Source: Stappia sp. BW2 (GTDB lineage: Bacteria > Pseudomonadota > Alphaproteobacteria > Rhizobiales > Stappiaceae). Taken from it: DNA of 64,000 bases. The first letter of the stretch is position 1; every line of letters starts with the position of its first letter. A program made the translations under genes and the position numbers. The DNA lies in the NCBI RefSeq assembly GCF_008107695.1, contig NZ_VIRG01000070.1, positions 1,364,001 through 1,428,000 of the forward strand. The letters are read 5' to 3'. The notes under the pieces are model-generated. The model did no database searches and had not been told where the DNA came from. It saw only the letters and a program-made list of their open reading frames with translations. Below, in pieces: positions 43,470 to 51,377 of the stretch.

Positions 43470-43655
43470 ATGGCACATACCGAAATTCAAACGCTGGGCG
43501 ACATTCGCGAAGTTCTGCGCGATCCGACGCTTCTGCTGGCACTCGTTACCGGTTCTGCCTTGACCGCTTTTTTGCTGGTGGCTCACGCCTGCTGTCTGGG
43601 TATCACCGAACAGCATTTCCTGCCCGCGGTGCAAATCTGTTCCTTTGCGAACTAG
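43470..43655 (+). CDS. Small membrane peptide downstream of coxG
   Basis: 61 aa. No family recognised. GGAGGA lies 6 bases before the ATG, one of the strongest ribosome binding sites in the window. One predicted membrane helix (LLLALVTGSALTAFLLVAHA) is followed by CC, and the C-terminus is LPAVQICSFAN. The N-terminal 20 residues are polar. It is 60 bases after coxG and on the same strand, so it is probably the last gene of the cox operon. It could help tether CODH to the membrane; that is a guess. Confidence 0.65.
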   Translation: MAHTEIQTLGDIREVLRDPTLLLALVTGSALTAFLLVAHACCLGITEQHFLPAVQICSFAN

Positions 43656-43889
43656 CGACCTTTCGCCTGCTCGAACGTTCACGGTTGGCTGCGAACCTAA
43701 CCGCCATTTGAAGGTTTCGAGTGGTCATGCAGAAGGTGGCAGCTCAAAGTCCTGGCGTGGTGCAAACTTGACCACTGTGCCCAGAAACTGCCCATTGCAA
43801 CGATCAGTTCCAGATCGGCTTGTAAGGTTATTTCATCATTTTCTTTTTAATTATCTGAAACCTAAAGATAAATTCGCCTCCTGACCTTT
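43656..43889. other. Region upstream of the guanidine operon promoter
   Basis: No gene seen. It contains TGGTGCA at 43758-43764, a good half of an NtrC site (TGCACCA-N3-TGGTGCA), about 155 bases before the expected transcription start. The matching half is not conserved. Much of 43840-43880 is AT-rich. Confidence 0.4.
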
Positions 43890-43906
43890 CTGGCACCCCT
43901 CTTGCT
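43890..43906 (+). promoter_or_regulatory. Sigma-54 promoter of the guanidine operon
   Basis: CTGGCACCCCTCTTGCT matches YTGGCACGRNNNTTGCW at 11 of 13 fixed positions, with GG (43892-43893) and GC (43904-43905) at the required 10-base spacing. Transcription would start near 43917, exactly at the riboswitch. It implies activation by an enhancer-binding protein, most simply NtrC. Confidence 0.85.
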
Positions 43907-43917
43907 TAACAACTGAT

Positions 43918-44035
43918 GTGCAGAGCGCCTAGGGATCCGATCGCAAGACGATGCAGGACCGAGAGGCGCAAGCCGGTTGCGTGGCATATGCCAACATAGA
44001 CCGGTGACACGGCGGGACAAAAACCCGGGAGACAA
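43918..44035 (+). promoter_or_regulatory. Guanidine-I (ykkC) riboswitch aptamer
   Basis: The diagnostic conserved blocks of the ykkC class I aptamer are in order: CTAGGGATCCG (43929-), GGACCGAGAG (43956-43965), ACACGGCGGGACAAAAACCC (44007-) and CCGGGAGA. Helix elements fall between them. The downstream genes fit guanidine import and hydrolysis, so ligand and cargo agree. The switch is expected to turn expression on with guanidinium. Confidence 0.93.
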
Positions 44036-44088
44036 CTGCACGAGGTTTCGCGCGCGCGAACCTGCTCCCGGCCGTGCGCAAAAACCTC
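44025..44088 (+). promoter_or_regulatory. Expression platform of the guanidine riboswitch
   Basis: CCGGGAG of the aptamer 3' end (44025-44031) is perfectly complementary to CTCCCGG (44065-44071). Between them is a hairpin (44043-44063, CGCG-rich). GAGGTTT (44042-44048) can alternatively pair with AAACCTC (44082-44088). These exclusive pairings look like the switch. No U-run follows, so the mechanism (termination or translation) is not clear. Confidence 0.6.
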
Positions 44089-44140
44089 ATGACGTAAGTC
44101 CGGTTCTGATGACCGGGCCCAAGACAGGAGACGCGCACAG

Positions 44141-45211
44141 ATGTTGAAATCGATTGCCAAAGCTTCCCTCCTCGCCGCAGCGTTGACGCTGCCTCTTTCC
44201 CTCACTTCGGCCAAGGCCGAGGAAAAGAAGGATTTCAAGGTTTGCTGGTCCATCTATGTGGGCTGGATGCCCTGGGGGTATCTGCAAGACAGCGGCCTTA
44301 TGAAGAAATGGGCCGACCAATACGACATCTCCGTCGAGATTGTTCAGATCAATGACTATGTCGAGTCGATCAATCAATACACCGCCGGGGAATATGACGG
44401 CTGCTCCATGACCAATATGGACGCTCTTTCCATTCCTGCAGGCGGCGGCGTCGACACGACTGCGCTTATCGTCGGCGACTACTCCAACGGTAACGACGGC
44501 ATCATCCTGAAGGACAAAAGCTCCCTCGCCGATATCAAGGGTCAGAATGTAAATCTGGTGGAGCTTTCGGTCTCTCACTACCTGCTTGCCCGGGCACTCG
44601 ACACGGTTGACCTCAGCGAACAGGACCTGACTGTCGTCAACACATCCGATGCGGACATGATCGCGGCCTATCAGACGCCGGACGTTACGGCGGTGGTGAC
44701 CTGGAACCCGCTCCTGTCTGAAATCGAGGCGGAACCAAATGCAACCAAGGTTTTCGACAGCTCGGGCATTCCAGGGGAAATCATCGATGTGATGATGGTC
44801 AATACCGAAACGCTTGCGGACAACCCCGCCTTCGGCAAGGCCCTGGTCGGCGCCTGGTACGAACTGATGTCGATCATGTCTTCCGATAGCGAAGAAGGCG
44901 TCGCGGCACGCACCGCCATGGCCGAAGCGTCCGGCACTGATCTTGACGGCTACGACGCTCAGCTCGCAACCACCAAGATGTTTTATACCCCCGAAGAGGC
45001 CGTGGAATTCACCAAATCCGCTGAACTGCCCAAGACGATGAAATTCGTTGCCGAGTTTCTCTTCGACAAGGGAATCCTGGGTGAAGGGGCTCCGAGCCCG
45101 GAATTCGTCGGCGTCTCTTTCCCGGACGGCTCGATCTATGGCGACAAGGGCAATGTGAAACTGAAATTCGACCCGAGTTTCATGGCGATGGCCGCAGAAG
45201 GCACGCTTTAA
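44141..45211 (+). CDS. Periplasmic binding protein of a guanidine ABC importer
   Basis: 356 aa. A Sec signal peptide (residues 1-26, ending AKA) is followed by an NMT1/SsuA-like type 2 binding protein fold (KVCWSIYVGWMPWGYLQ, GEYDGCSMTNMDAL, VTAVVTWNP). Sequences of this group are commonly called putative urea or nitrate/taurine binding proteins, and many sit downstream of ykkC riboswitches. The guanidine specificity is inferred from the riboswitch and the hydrolase. AGGAG lies 10 bases before the ATG. Confidence 0.88.
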   Translation: MLKSIAKASLLAAALTLPLSLTSAKAEEKKDFKVCWSIYVGWMPWGYLQDSGLMKKWADQYDISVEIVQINDYVESINQYTAGEYDGCSMTNMDALSIPAGGGVDTTALIVGDYSNGNDGIILKDKSSLADIKGQNVNLVELSVSHYLLARALDTVDLSEQDLTVVNTSDADMIAAYQTPDVTAVVTWNPLLSEIEAEPNATKVFDSSGIPGEIIDVMMVNTETLADNPAFGKALVGAWYELMSIMSSDSEEGVAARTAMAEASGTDLDGYDAQLATTKMFYTPEEAVEFTKSAELPKTMKFVAEFLFDKGILGEGAPSPEFVGVSFPDGSIYGDKGNVKLKFDPSFMAMAAEGTL

Positions 45212-45284
45212 GCATCCGCTGTTGACCCGGCGGTTCCGGTGCCTTTGTGCCGGGACCGCAGCCAGAGACCGATCGGACCGTTTC

Positions 45285-46106
45285 ATGCGCATCATCAACC
45301 GGAAACCCTCCCCGGTTACCGCCCTGGCGCTTGGGCTCCTGCCCTTCGCGCTGACGGTGATCACTTACGCGATTGCCAGTCATTATCGTCGGCTCGACAA
45401 CCCGGCTGACAAACTACTTCCGTCCTTTGCCAGAATGGGGGAAGCCTTCTGGCGTATGGCGACTGTGCCGGACCGGCGGTCGGGCGATCTGCTGCTCTGG
45501 CTGGACAGTTTCGACAGCCTATGGCGGCTCGGGACGGGCATGGCGGTCTCAACGGTGCTGGCTCTTTCTTTCGGCATCGCCATCGGGTTCATTCCGCATG
45601 TGCGCAGCGCGCTGGCACCTTATCTGTCAACCTTCTCGCTCATCCCGCCGATCACCATCCTGCCGATCCTGTTCATCACGTTCGGTCTTGGCGAGCTTGC
45701 CAAGATTGCCCTGATCGTGATCGGCACGGCGCCGGTGATGATCCGCTCCACCGCACAGGCCGTTCTGGACATTCCGCGCGAGATGATCATCAAGGCGGAA
45801 ACGCTTGGGGCAAGCGTCTGGCAAATGGTGACGCGGCTTGTTCTGCCGCAAGTCCTCCCGCACCTGATTACCAGCCTGCGGCTCTCTCTCGTGCCGGCCT
45901 GGATCTTTCTGATCTCCGCTGAGGCCATCGCGTCCACTTCCGGGCTCGGTTACCGGATTTTCCTGGTTCGACGCTATCTCGCGATGGATATCATCCTGCC
46001 CTATGTCGTCTGGATCACGCTTCTGGCCTTCCTGCTCGACAGAGCTTTGCTCCTGTTGTCGCGCCGCGCCTTCCGCTGGCACCATCTGGGAGGGGATGCG
46101 TTATGA
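45285..46106 (+). CDS. ABC permease of the guanidine importer
   Basis: 273 aa from the ATG at 45285; an upstream TTG frame lacks support. A binding-protein-dependent permease with the EAA-type loop region IPREMIIKAETLGASVWQMVTRLVLPQVLP. About six membrane segments. It ends in a 4-base ATGA overlap with the ATPase gene. Confidence 0.9.
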   Translation: MRIINRKPSPVTALALGLLPFALTVITYAIASHYRRLDNPADKLLPSFARMGEAFWRMATVPDRRSGDLLLWLDSFDSLWRLGTGMAVSTVLALSFGIAIGFIPHVRSALAPYLSTFSLIPPITILPILFITFGLGELAKIALIVIGTAPVMIRSTAQAVLDIPREMIIKAETLGASVWQMVTRLVLPQVLPHLITSLRLSLVPAWIFLISAEAIASTSGLGYRIFLVRRYLAMDIILPYVVWITLLAFLLDRALLLLSRRAFRWHHLGGDAL

Positions 46107-46921
46107 CCACTTCGCCCAAACTCTCCGTCCAGGGCCTGGCAAAGTTCTACGACGGAATGCCTGTTCTGGAACGGGTCAACCTGGAAGTCGGAAGCGGGTC
46201 CTTCTGCACAATCGTTGGTGCATCCGGCTGCGGCAAATCAACATTCCTGCGCATGCTGCTTTCACAGGAACATCCAAGCCGTGGCCAGATCCTGCTGGAT
46301 GGAACATCTTTGCCGCTGGAACCAACACCGGACCGCGGGATCGTCTTTCAGAAATACTCGGTGTTTTCGCATCTGACCGTGGCTGAAAACCTGATACTGG
46401 CCCAGGAATTTGAAGCCTCGCGTTGGTCGGGACGGCTTTTCGGGACGGCCCGCAAGGCGGCGTTTCAGACGATCGATGACCTTCTAGACAGGATCGGGTT
46501 GCAGCCGGCTGCAAACAAATACCCGGCGCAGCTCTCCGGCGGTATGCAGCAACGGCTCGCGATAGCTCAAGCCCTGGTCAAGAAGCCGAGCATCCTGCTG
46601 CTCGACGAACCGTTTGGCGCGCTGGACCCCGGCATACGCGTTGACATGCATGAATTGCTTCTGGGGCTCTGGAAAGAGCTCTCCATGACAGTGTTCATGG
46701 TGACCCACGATATCCATGAGGCCTTCAAGCTGGGTACGCGGCTGCTGGTGTTCGACAAGATCCGTCATGACCCGCAAGCGCCACAGGCCTATGGCGCGAC
46801 CGTTACTTACGACCTGCCACTCAAATCGCCAACGGGACAGCCGGTGCAGTCTCCGGAGGCAATCGCCGGGGCCATCGGCGTGGCCCAACAATCACCCTTT
46901 ACCAAAAACGCTCAGGAATGA
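46103..46921 (+). CDS. ATP-binding protein of the guanidine importer
   Basis: 272 aa. Walker A GASGCGKST, signature LSGGMQQR, Walker B ILLLDEPFGALD and switch VTHDIHEA are intact. It belongs to the SsuB/NrtD group and is coupled to the permease. The last ~40 residues are an unconserved extension. Confidence 0.91.
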   Translation: MTTSPKLSVQGLAKFYDGMPVLERVNLEVGSGSFCTIVGASGCGKSTFLRMLLSQEHPSRGQILLDGTSLPLEPTPDRGIVFQKYSVFSHLTVAENLILAQEFEASRWSGRLFGTARKAAFQTIDDLLDRIGLQPAANKYPAQLSGGMQQRLAIAQALVKKPSILLLDEPFGALDPGIRVDMHELLLGLWKELSMTVFMVTHDIHEAFKLGTRLLVFDKIRHDPQAPQAYGATVTYDLPLKSPTGQPVQSPEAIAGAIGVAQQSPFTKNAQE

Positions 46922-46931
46922 GGACAAGCCC

Positions 46932-48170
46932 ATGAGTTTCCATCGAACCTCAGGCCCCAGGACGCAACACCGTGTCGCGGGGTATGTCAACCGAGGCCCC
47001 AACCGGCGACAGCACCATCCAGACTTTGACAAATTGCAACTGCGTGGCTGGAAGGCTGCTGAGAAGGAAAGTGCCCTGCCCTCTGCCGCCTGGGAAAAGG
47101 AAAAAGCCTGGGCTCTGCGGATGGGACTGACCGGATCGGATAGTCTCACCGACAAATCCATCCCGACGTTCGCCCGTGGTGAACTGCCCCACTACGCGGG
47201 TATCAACACCTTCCTGAAGGCACCCTACATCGAGGATGTTACGAAGGTCGGCGCCTATGATGCGGCCGTCATCGGCATTCCTTTCGACGGTGGCACCACC
47301 TACAGGCCGGGCACACGGTTCGGGCCACAGGGCGTTCGCAAGATTTCCGCCCTCTACACGCCCTACAATTATGAGATGGGCGTCGACCTTCGGGAACAGA
47401 TGACGCTTTGCGACGTCGGCGACATTTTCACCATTCCCGCCAATATCGAGAAGACCTTCGACCAGATCACGCGGGCAGTGTCCCACGTCGCTTCGTCCGG
47501 AGCCCTGCCGATCATGATTGGCGGCGATCACTCGATTGGTTTTCCCTGTGTCCGCGGGATTGCCCAGTGCACGTCCAAACGTATCGGCATCGTGCATTTC
47601 GACCGGCATATCGACATTCAGGAAAAGGATCTGGATGAACGGATGCATACGACGCCCTGGTTCCACGCGACGGATCTCGTCAACGTGCCGGCTGTCAATC
47701 TGGTTCAGATCGGCATCGGTGGTTGGCAGGTGCCGCGTGAAGGGGTGGAAGTCGCCCGTCAACGCAACACCAACATCTTCACCATGCGCGATGTTGAAGA
47801 ACTGGGACTGGCGGAAACAGCCGCCCGCGCCCTTGAGCTGGCGTGGAAGGACGCCGATGCGGTTTATATCTCGTTTGATATCGACAGTGTCGACTGCGGG
47901 TTTGTGCCAGGCACCGGATGGCCGGAACCGGGTGGCTTCCTGCCGAGAGAGGCGCTTGAGCTGGTGTCGCTGGTGGCCAAGGAAGGCATCTGCGGTCTGG
48001 AGGTTGTGGAAGTCTCACCGCCTTACGATTGCTCCGATATAACGGCCCTGCTTGCGACACGTGTGATTGTGGACGTCCTCGGTACGCTGGTTTCCCACGG
48101 CAAGATGGGCGCGCATAAATCCATCATCGACAAGCCGGTGTCCATTCCGGCCGGTCCGGACGTGGAGTAA
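46932..48170 (+). CDS. gdmH: Guanidine hydrolase, ureohydrolase (agmatinase/arginase) family
   Basis: 412 aa, longer than agmatinase (~310) because of a ~95-residue N-terminal extension, a feature of Ni-dependent guanidine hydrolases. Metal ligands are H200 (GGDHS), D224, H226 and D228 (HFDRHID), and D316 and D318 (SFDIDSVD). The substrate loop reads FVPGTGWPEPGG instead of the agmatinase FAPGTGTPEPGG. It would give urea and ammonia from guanidine. The ABC importer and guanidine riboswitch upstream support the substrate. The open frame continues upstream inside the ATPase gene, so the ATG at 46932 is chosen. Confidence 0.88.
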   Translation: MSFHRTSGPRTQHRVAGYVNRGPNRRQHHPDFDKLQLRGWKAAEKESALPSAAWEKEKAWALRMGLTGSDSLTDKSIPTFARGELPHYAGINTFLKAPYIEDVTKVGAYDAAVIGIPFDGGTTYRPGTRFGPQGVRKISALYTPYNYEMGVDLREQMTLCDVGDIFTIPANIEKTFDQITRAVSHVASSGALPIMIGGDHSIGFPCVRGIAQCTSKRIGIVHFDRHIDIQEKDLDERMHTTPWFHATDLVNVPAVNLVQIGIGGWQVPREGVEVARQRNTNIFTMRDVEELGLAETAARALELAWKDADAVYISFDIDSVDCGFVPGTGWPEPGGFLPREALELVSLVAKEGICGLEVVEVSPPYDCSDITALLATRVIVDVLGTLVSHGKMGAHKSIIDKPVSIPAGPDVE

Positions 48171-48174
48171 GGAG

Positions 48175-48681
48175 ATGGCGCGAAATCATCACACGCATGA
48201 CCACCACTTTCACCATGGTCATCACCACCACCAACATTCCCATGAGCACACGCACGATCATGGAGACCTCGCCGGCCACAATCATGCCGGCCCGGACCAT
48301 TTGCATTCACATGTGCATGGGGCTTCCCAAACAGGCCGGGCGGAAGAACTGCGGGCGCTTGCGGAGAGCTTCATCGATGGCTTTCGGGCAGCGGAAGACA
48401 AGACCAGTTATCTGCGTCTTGCCGGCGTCCCATTTCACCGCCCCGGCACCGATGGTCTCGTGCAGCACCTGGTCGACGCGAAGATTGTCAGTAATTGGCA
48501 GGTAGGCACAGCTTCGCCTGCCTTCGCGTCCCGTGAACTCGTCTACATGAGTTTGCCCGGCTCGATGGTCAAAGCCCGGGAAACCATGACCTTCACTTTT
48601 GTATCCCTGTCGGAGCGGTCAGACATCGACCTGATCGACATCCTCACCACTCGCCTGTCCCATGGAGATATCGCAGAATGA
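48175..48681 (+). CDS. Histidine-rich (putative nickel-handling) accessory protein
   Basis: 168 aa, translated 4 bases after the hydrolase stop (GGAG before the ATG). The first 48 residues contain 22 His in short runs separated by Asp, Ser and Thr, like metal stores of HypB, SlyD or UreE. The remaining ~120 residues form a domain I do not recognise (AEELRALAESFIDGFRAAEDK, ...YLRLAGVPFHRPGTDGLVQHL). Cyanobacterial guanidine hydrolase relies on HypA/HypB-like chaperones; none is encoded here, so this protein may replace them. Function inferred. Confidence 0.75.
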   Translation: MARNHHTHDHHFHHGHHHHQHSHEHTHDHGDLAGHNHAGPDHLHSHVHGASQTGRAEELRALAESFIDGFRAAEDKTSYLRLAGVPFHRPGTDGLVQHLVDAKIVSNWQVGTASPAFASRELVYMSLPGSMVKARETMTFTFVSLSERSDIDLIDILTTRLSHGDIAE

Positions 48682-48911
48682 AACAGCTTGTGACGACGTC
48701 ACTTCTCGCCGTGGCCTCTACACCGGCCCTCGCCCACCCTGGTGCGCATGATCATTTGACCGGCCTGGAAAGCGCAGGAGCGCACCTGCTTGGATCGCCA
48801 TTCCATCAGCTTGTGTTCGTTGCAGCCGTTGGAGGTCTCGTTCTGCTGGTTTCTCTGGTCAGGCAGTCGAGACAAACAAAGAAGAAATTGGCAGCCAAAC
48901 GCACATCTTGA
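48678..48911 (+). CDS. Small HupE-like membrane protein, putative nickel uptake or delivery partner
   Basis: 77 aa, 4-base overlap with the His-rich gene. A signal-like N-terminus (LLAVASTPALA) is followed by HPGAHDHLTG, reminiscent of the start of HupE/UreJ nickel permeases. A single membrane span (LVFVAAVGGLVLLVSLV) and a basic tail follow. Far too short for a complete HupE. The last gene of the operon, before a strong hairpin. Confidence 0.68.
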   Translation: MKQLVTTSLLAVASTPALAHPGAHDHLTGLESAGAHLLGSPFHQLVFVAAVGGLVLLVSLVRQSRQTKKKLAAKRTS

Positions 48912-48925
48912 GCAACGGCCGCTTA

Positions 48926-48961
48926 GGCGGGACTTTGCCTTTCGGCTGTCAAAGTCCCGCC
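48926..48961. terminator. Bidirectional hairpin between the guanidine operon and the EAL gene
   Basis: GGCGGGACTTTG pairs perfectly with CAAAGTCCCGCC (12 bp, 12-base loop). It lies between convergent genes and contains the end of the EAL gene. There is no strong T-run on either strand. Confidence 0.6.
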
Positions 48962-50907
48962 AGGGTGCTTCTGGAGTGATCGGAGAAGAACAGCGTCGTA
49001 ATGTCGTCAATCGCCATCGGGCCACCGAAGAGATAGCCTTGGCCTATGGTGCAGCCGATATCTACCAGCACATCGCGCTGCTCAACGGTCTCGATACCTT
49101 CGATCAAGACCTGTGAGCCCATGGTTTCGGCGATACCGAGAACCATCTTGAGGATGTCGCGCAGTTTCTTGTCCTTGACTGCCTTTGTTGCAAAGGAACG
49201 GTCGATCTTGATTTCGTCCCAGTCGAATTCCGTCAGATATGACAGAGCCGAATACCCGACGCCGAAATCGTCCAGCGAAATGCCGATACCCAGCGACCGC
49301 AATTCGGAAAGTGTTGTTTGAATGCGGCGCAAATCGCTCATCAGGGTTGTTTCGGTGACTTCCAGTTTCAGTCTGGAAGCCGGTAATCCGGTGCGTCCCA
49401 GGCACTCGTCCAGCATTGCGACGACATCATCGCTGAGAATTTGAGCGACCGACAGGTTGACCGAAAGGCTCAGGTCCACTGGAAGCAACTGAACTTCAGA
49501 ACAGGAAGTCTCCAGGATCTTCCAGCCGAGTGAAACGATGTCGCCATTGCGCTCGGCAATCGGGATGAATTCCGATGGGGAAATCCAGCCCAATTCGGAA
49601 TGATACCAGCGCGCCAGAGCTTCCACGCCGAAGATACGCCCGGTCATGAGATTGAACTGCGGCTGGAAGTGAGGCAGGCACTCGTTCGCCTCGATAGCAC
49701 GGGCAAGTGCATTTTCGACGATTGTGCGCCGTTCCATTTCCGCGCGCATGGCCGGTTCGTATGTCACGACGCGGCGGCGGCTGTAACTGACCGCGTTGCT
49801 GACAGCCAGATCAGCATTGCGGATAATGTCTGCCGCATCTCGCTCGACAGTTGACGAATCCGCGTAGCCGATGGCTGGCGAAATCAAGAATGAGCCTACC
49901 GTTGTGGGAACCGGACGCAGAAAAATATCGTGGATGCGCTTTGCTATCACAGATGCGGTGAGACCAAGGTCCTCGTCGCTGATAGTCATCAGCAAGAATC
50001 CCTTGCCGCCAGATCGAGCCAGACAGTTTTCTCCCTCCATCCGGTCAACGGCGTGTCGCAACAAGTCCGCAGTCGACGTTAGGATGGCTTCTTCGGTCGC
50101 CAGGCTGAATTTGTTGATCGCGGGCAGCCGGGACTCCAGATCGATATTGAGAATGCTCAAGGTCTGCCCATCCGATAGCTTTTCATGGGCAGACCGTACG
50201 GTTTCGGCAAAAATGCGATAGTTTATAAGACCGGTTACGCTGTCATGGTTTAACCGGTGCTCCAGAAGGTCTGTTTGCTCGCGGCTTGTATCCAGTTGGC
50301 GTTGCAGCATCTGGCTGCGCCTGTTGGCGAACCATATCCACCCGAGACTCGCCAGCAGGAACGCAACAACCAGAACGTCTTGTACGATCTGATGAAAGTG
50401 AAAGGTGTTTCTGGCCGCCGCCATCTGCGCACCGGCTTCCTCTGTCACCATCTGGTTTATCTGCTCAAGAGAACTTTCTATTCCCTGCAAAATGATGAGT
50501 GCGTTGCTGACAGATGTCTGGTCGTCGAGTGCGTCAAGGTACGGTTCAACCCGATTGCTCGCGTAGACAATGTTGATCAACTTTTGCTGGATATAGTCCG
50601 ACGGACCAACGATCTCGCTGTAGGCATCGCTGGGCCATGTTTCGAAAGCGGTTACCAGGGTTTCGTATGTTTGCCTGGCTTCAGCAGCGTCTTCCGGGCT
50701 TTTCAGTGCGCCATACCGCGCAATCAGCTTTACAAGCGTCTTTGTGTTGAAACCCAGCGCATCAATGAGAACAGAGCGTTCCAACTGATCCTTGTGCAGG
50801 TAGTCAGCTTGTGCACGGTAGAGAGAAGAGGCGTTTGCACCAAGAAAAAGCGTAAGGGTAACGCAGAGCGCCGGAAACCCAATTCGCAACAGTTTATCAA
50901 AACGCAT
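48949..50907 (-). CDS. Cyclic-di-GMP phosphodiesterase with degenerate GGDEF domain
   Basis: 652 aa. An N-terminal membrane segment and a periplasmic region precede a second span near residue 180 (VLVVAFLLASLGWIWFA). The GGDEF domain (residues ~210-380) is inactive by sequence: the site reads SGGKGF instead of GG(D/E)EF. The EAL domain (~395-645) is complete, with FGVEALARW, DDFGVGYSAL and KIDRSF. It should hydrolyse c-di-GMP, perhaps with GTP sensing by the degenerate domain. Confidence 0.9.
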   Translation of the reverse strand: MRFDKLLRIGFPALCVTLTLFLGANASSLYRAQADYLHKDQLERSVLIDALGFNTKTLVKLIARYGALKSPEDAAEARQTYETLVTAFETWPSDAYSEIVGPSDYIQQKLINIVYASNRVEPYLDALDDQTSVSNALIILQGIESSLEQINQMVTEEAGAQMAAARNTFHFHQIVQDVLVVAFLLASLGWIWFANRRSQMLQRQLDTSREQTDLLEHRLNHDSVTGLINYRIFAETVRSAHEKLSDGQTLSILNIDLESRLPAINKFSLATEEAILTSTADLLRHAVDRMEGENCLARSGGKGFLLMTISDEDLGLTASVIAKRIHDIFLRPVPTTVGSFLISPAIGYADSSTVERDAADIIRNADLAVSNAVSYSRRRVVTYEPAMRAEMERRTIVENALARAIEANECLPHFQPQFNLMTGRIFGVEALARWYHSELGWISPSEFIPIAERNGDIVSLGWKILETSCSEVQLLPVDLSLSVNLSVAQILSDDVVAMLDECLGRTGLPASRLKLEVTETTLMSDLRRIQTTLSELRSLGIGISLDDFGVGYSALSYLTEFDWDEIKIDRSFATKAVKDKKLRDILKMVLGIAETMGSQVLIEGIETVEQRDVLVDIGCTIGQGYLFGGPMAIDDITTLFFSDHSRSTLAGL

Positions 50908-51377
50908 TGGCTTTACCGCCCTGATGACAGAGTCCTTAGCTCCCGAATGGAGCCTGTTAACAGTCCTGCCGGCCCAAATGTCTCTGCCTCAGACGAACCG
51001 GTGCCCCCCGGCTTGTCATGTCCGGTCATCAGCGAGAGATCTTGGACCTGCTGCGCTGGACCGGCATTGGATCACGTTCGTTTTTTAGCGCCGCAATCTT
51101 TCAAGAAAATTGCGAACGAAAAACAACGTGATCAATCTGCGCGGATAGATCCTTCTGCCCATCGATCCACGACAATGAAAATTAGAGCCGACAACGGTTA
51201 AGACCGTCTAAACTCCAAAAGACGCAACGTAACTTTTTTCAACTTTAGGTGGATAACGGGGATTGGCAAAAGATTGCTTCAGTGCTGCCATTGTTTGCGC
51301 AAGGTTGTCTTGACGTCTCGTCTCCATCACGAAATTCTGCGGTAGACCAAGCAAAATGCATCGGGGAGTGTGTGCGA
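50908..51377. other. Intergenic region between divergent EAL and hydrolase genes
   Basis: 470 bases. The frame of the rightward gene is open from 51249 but no family feature supports that part. No operator, RNA or repeat was recognised. Confidence 0.4.
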
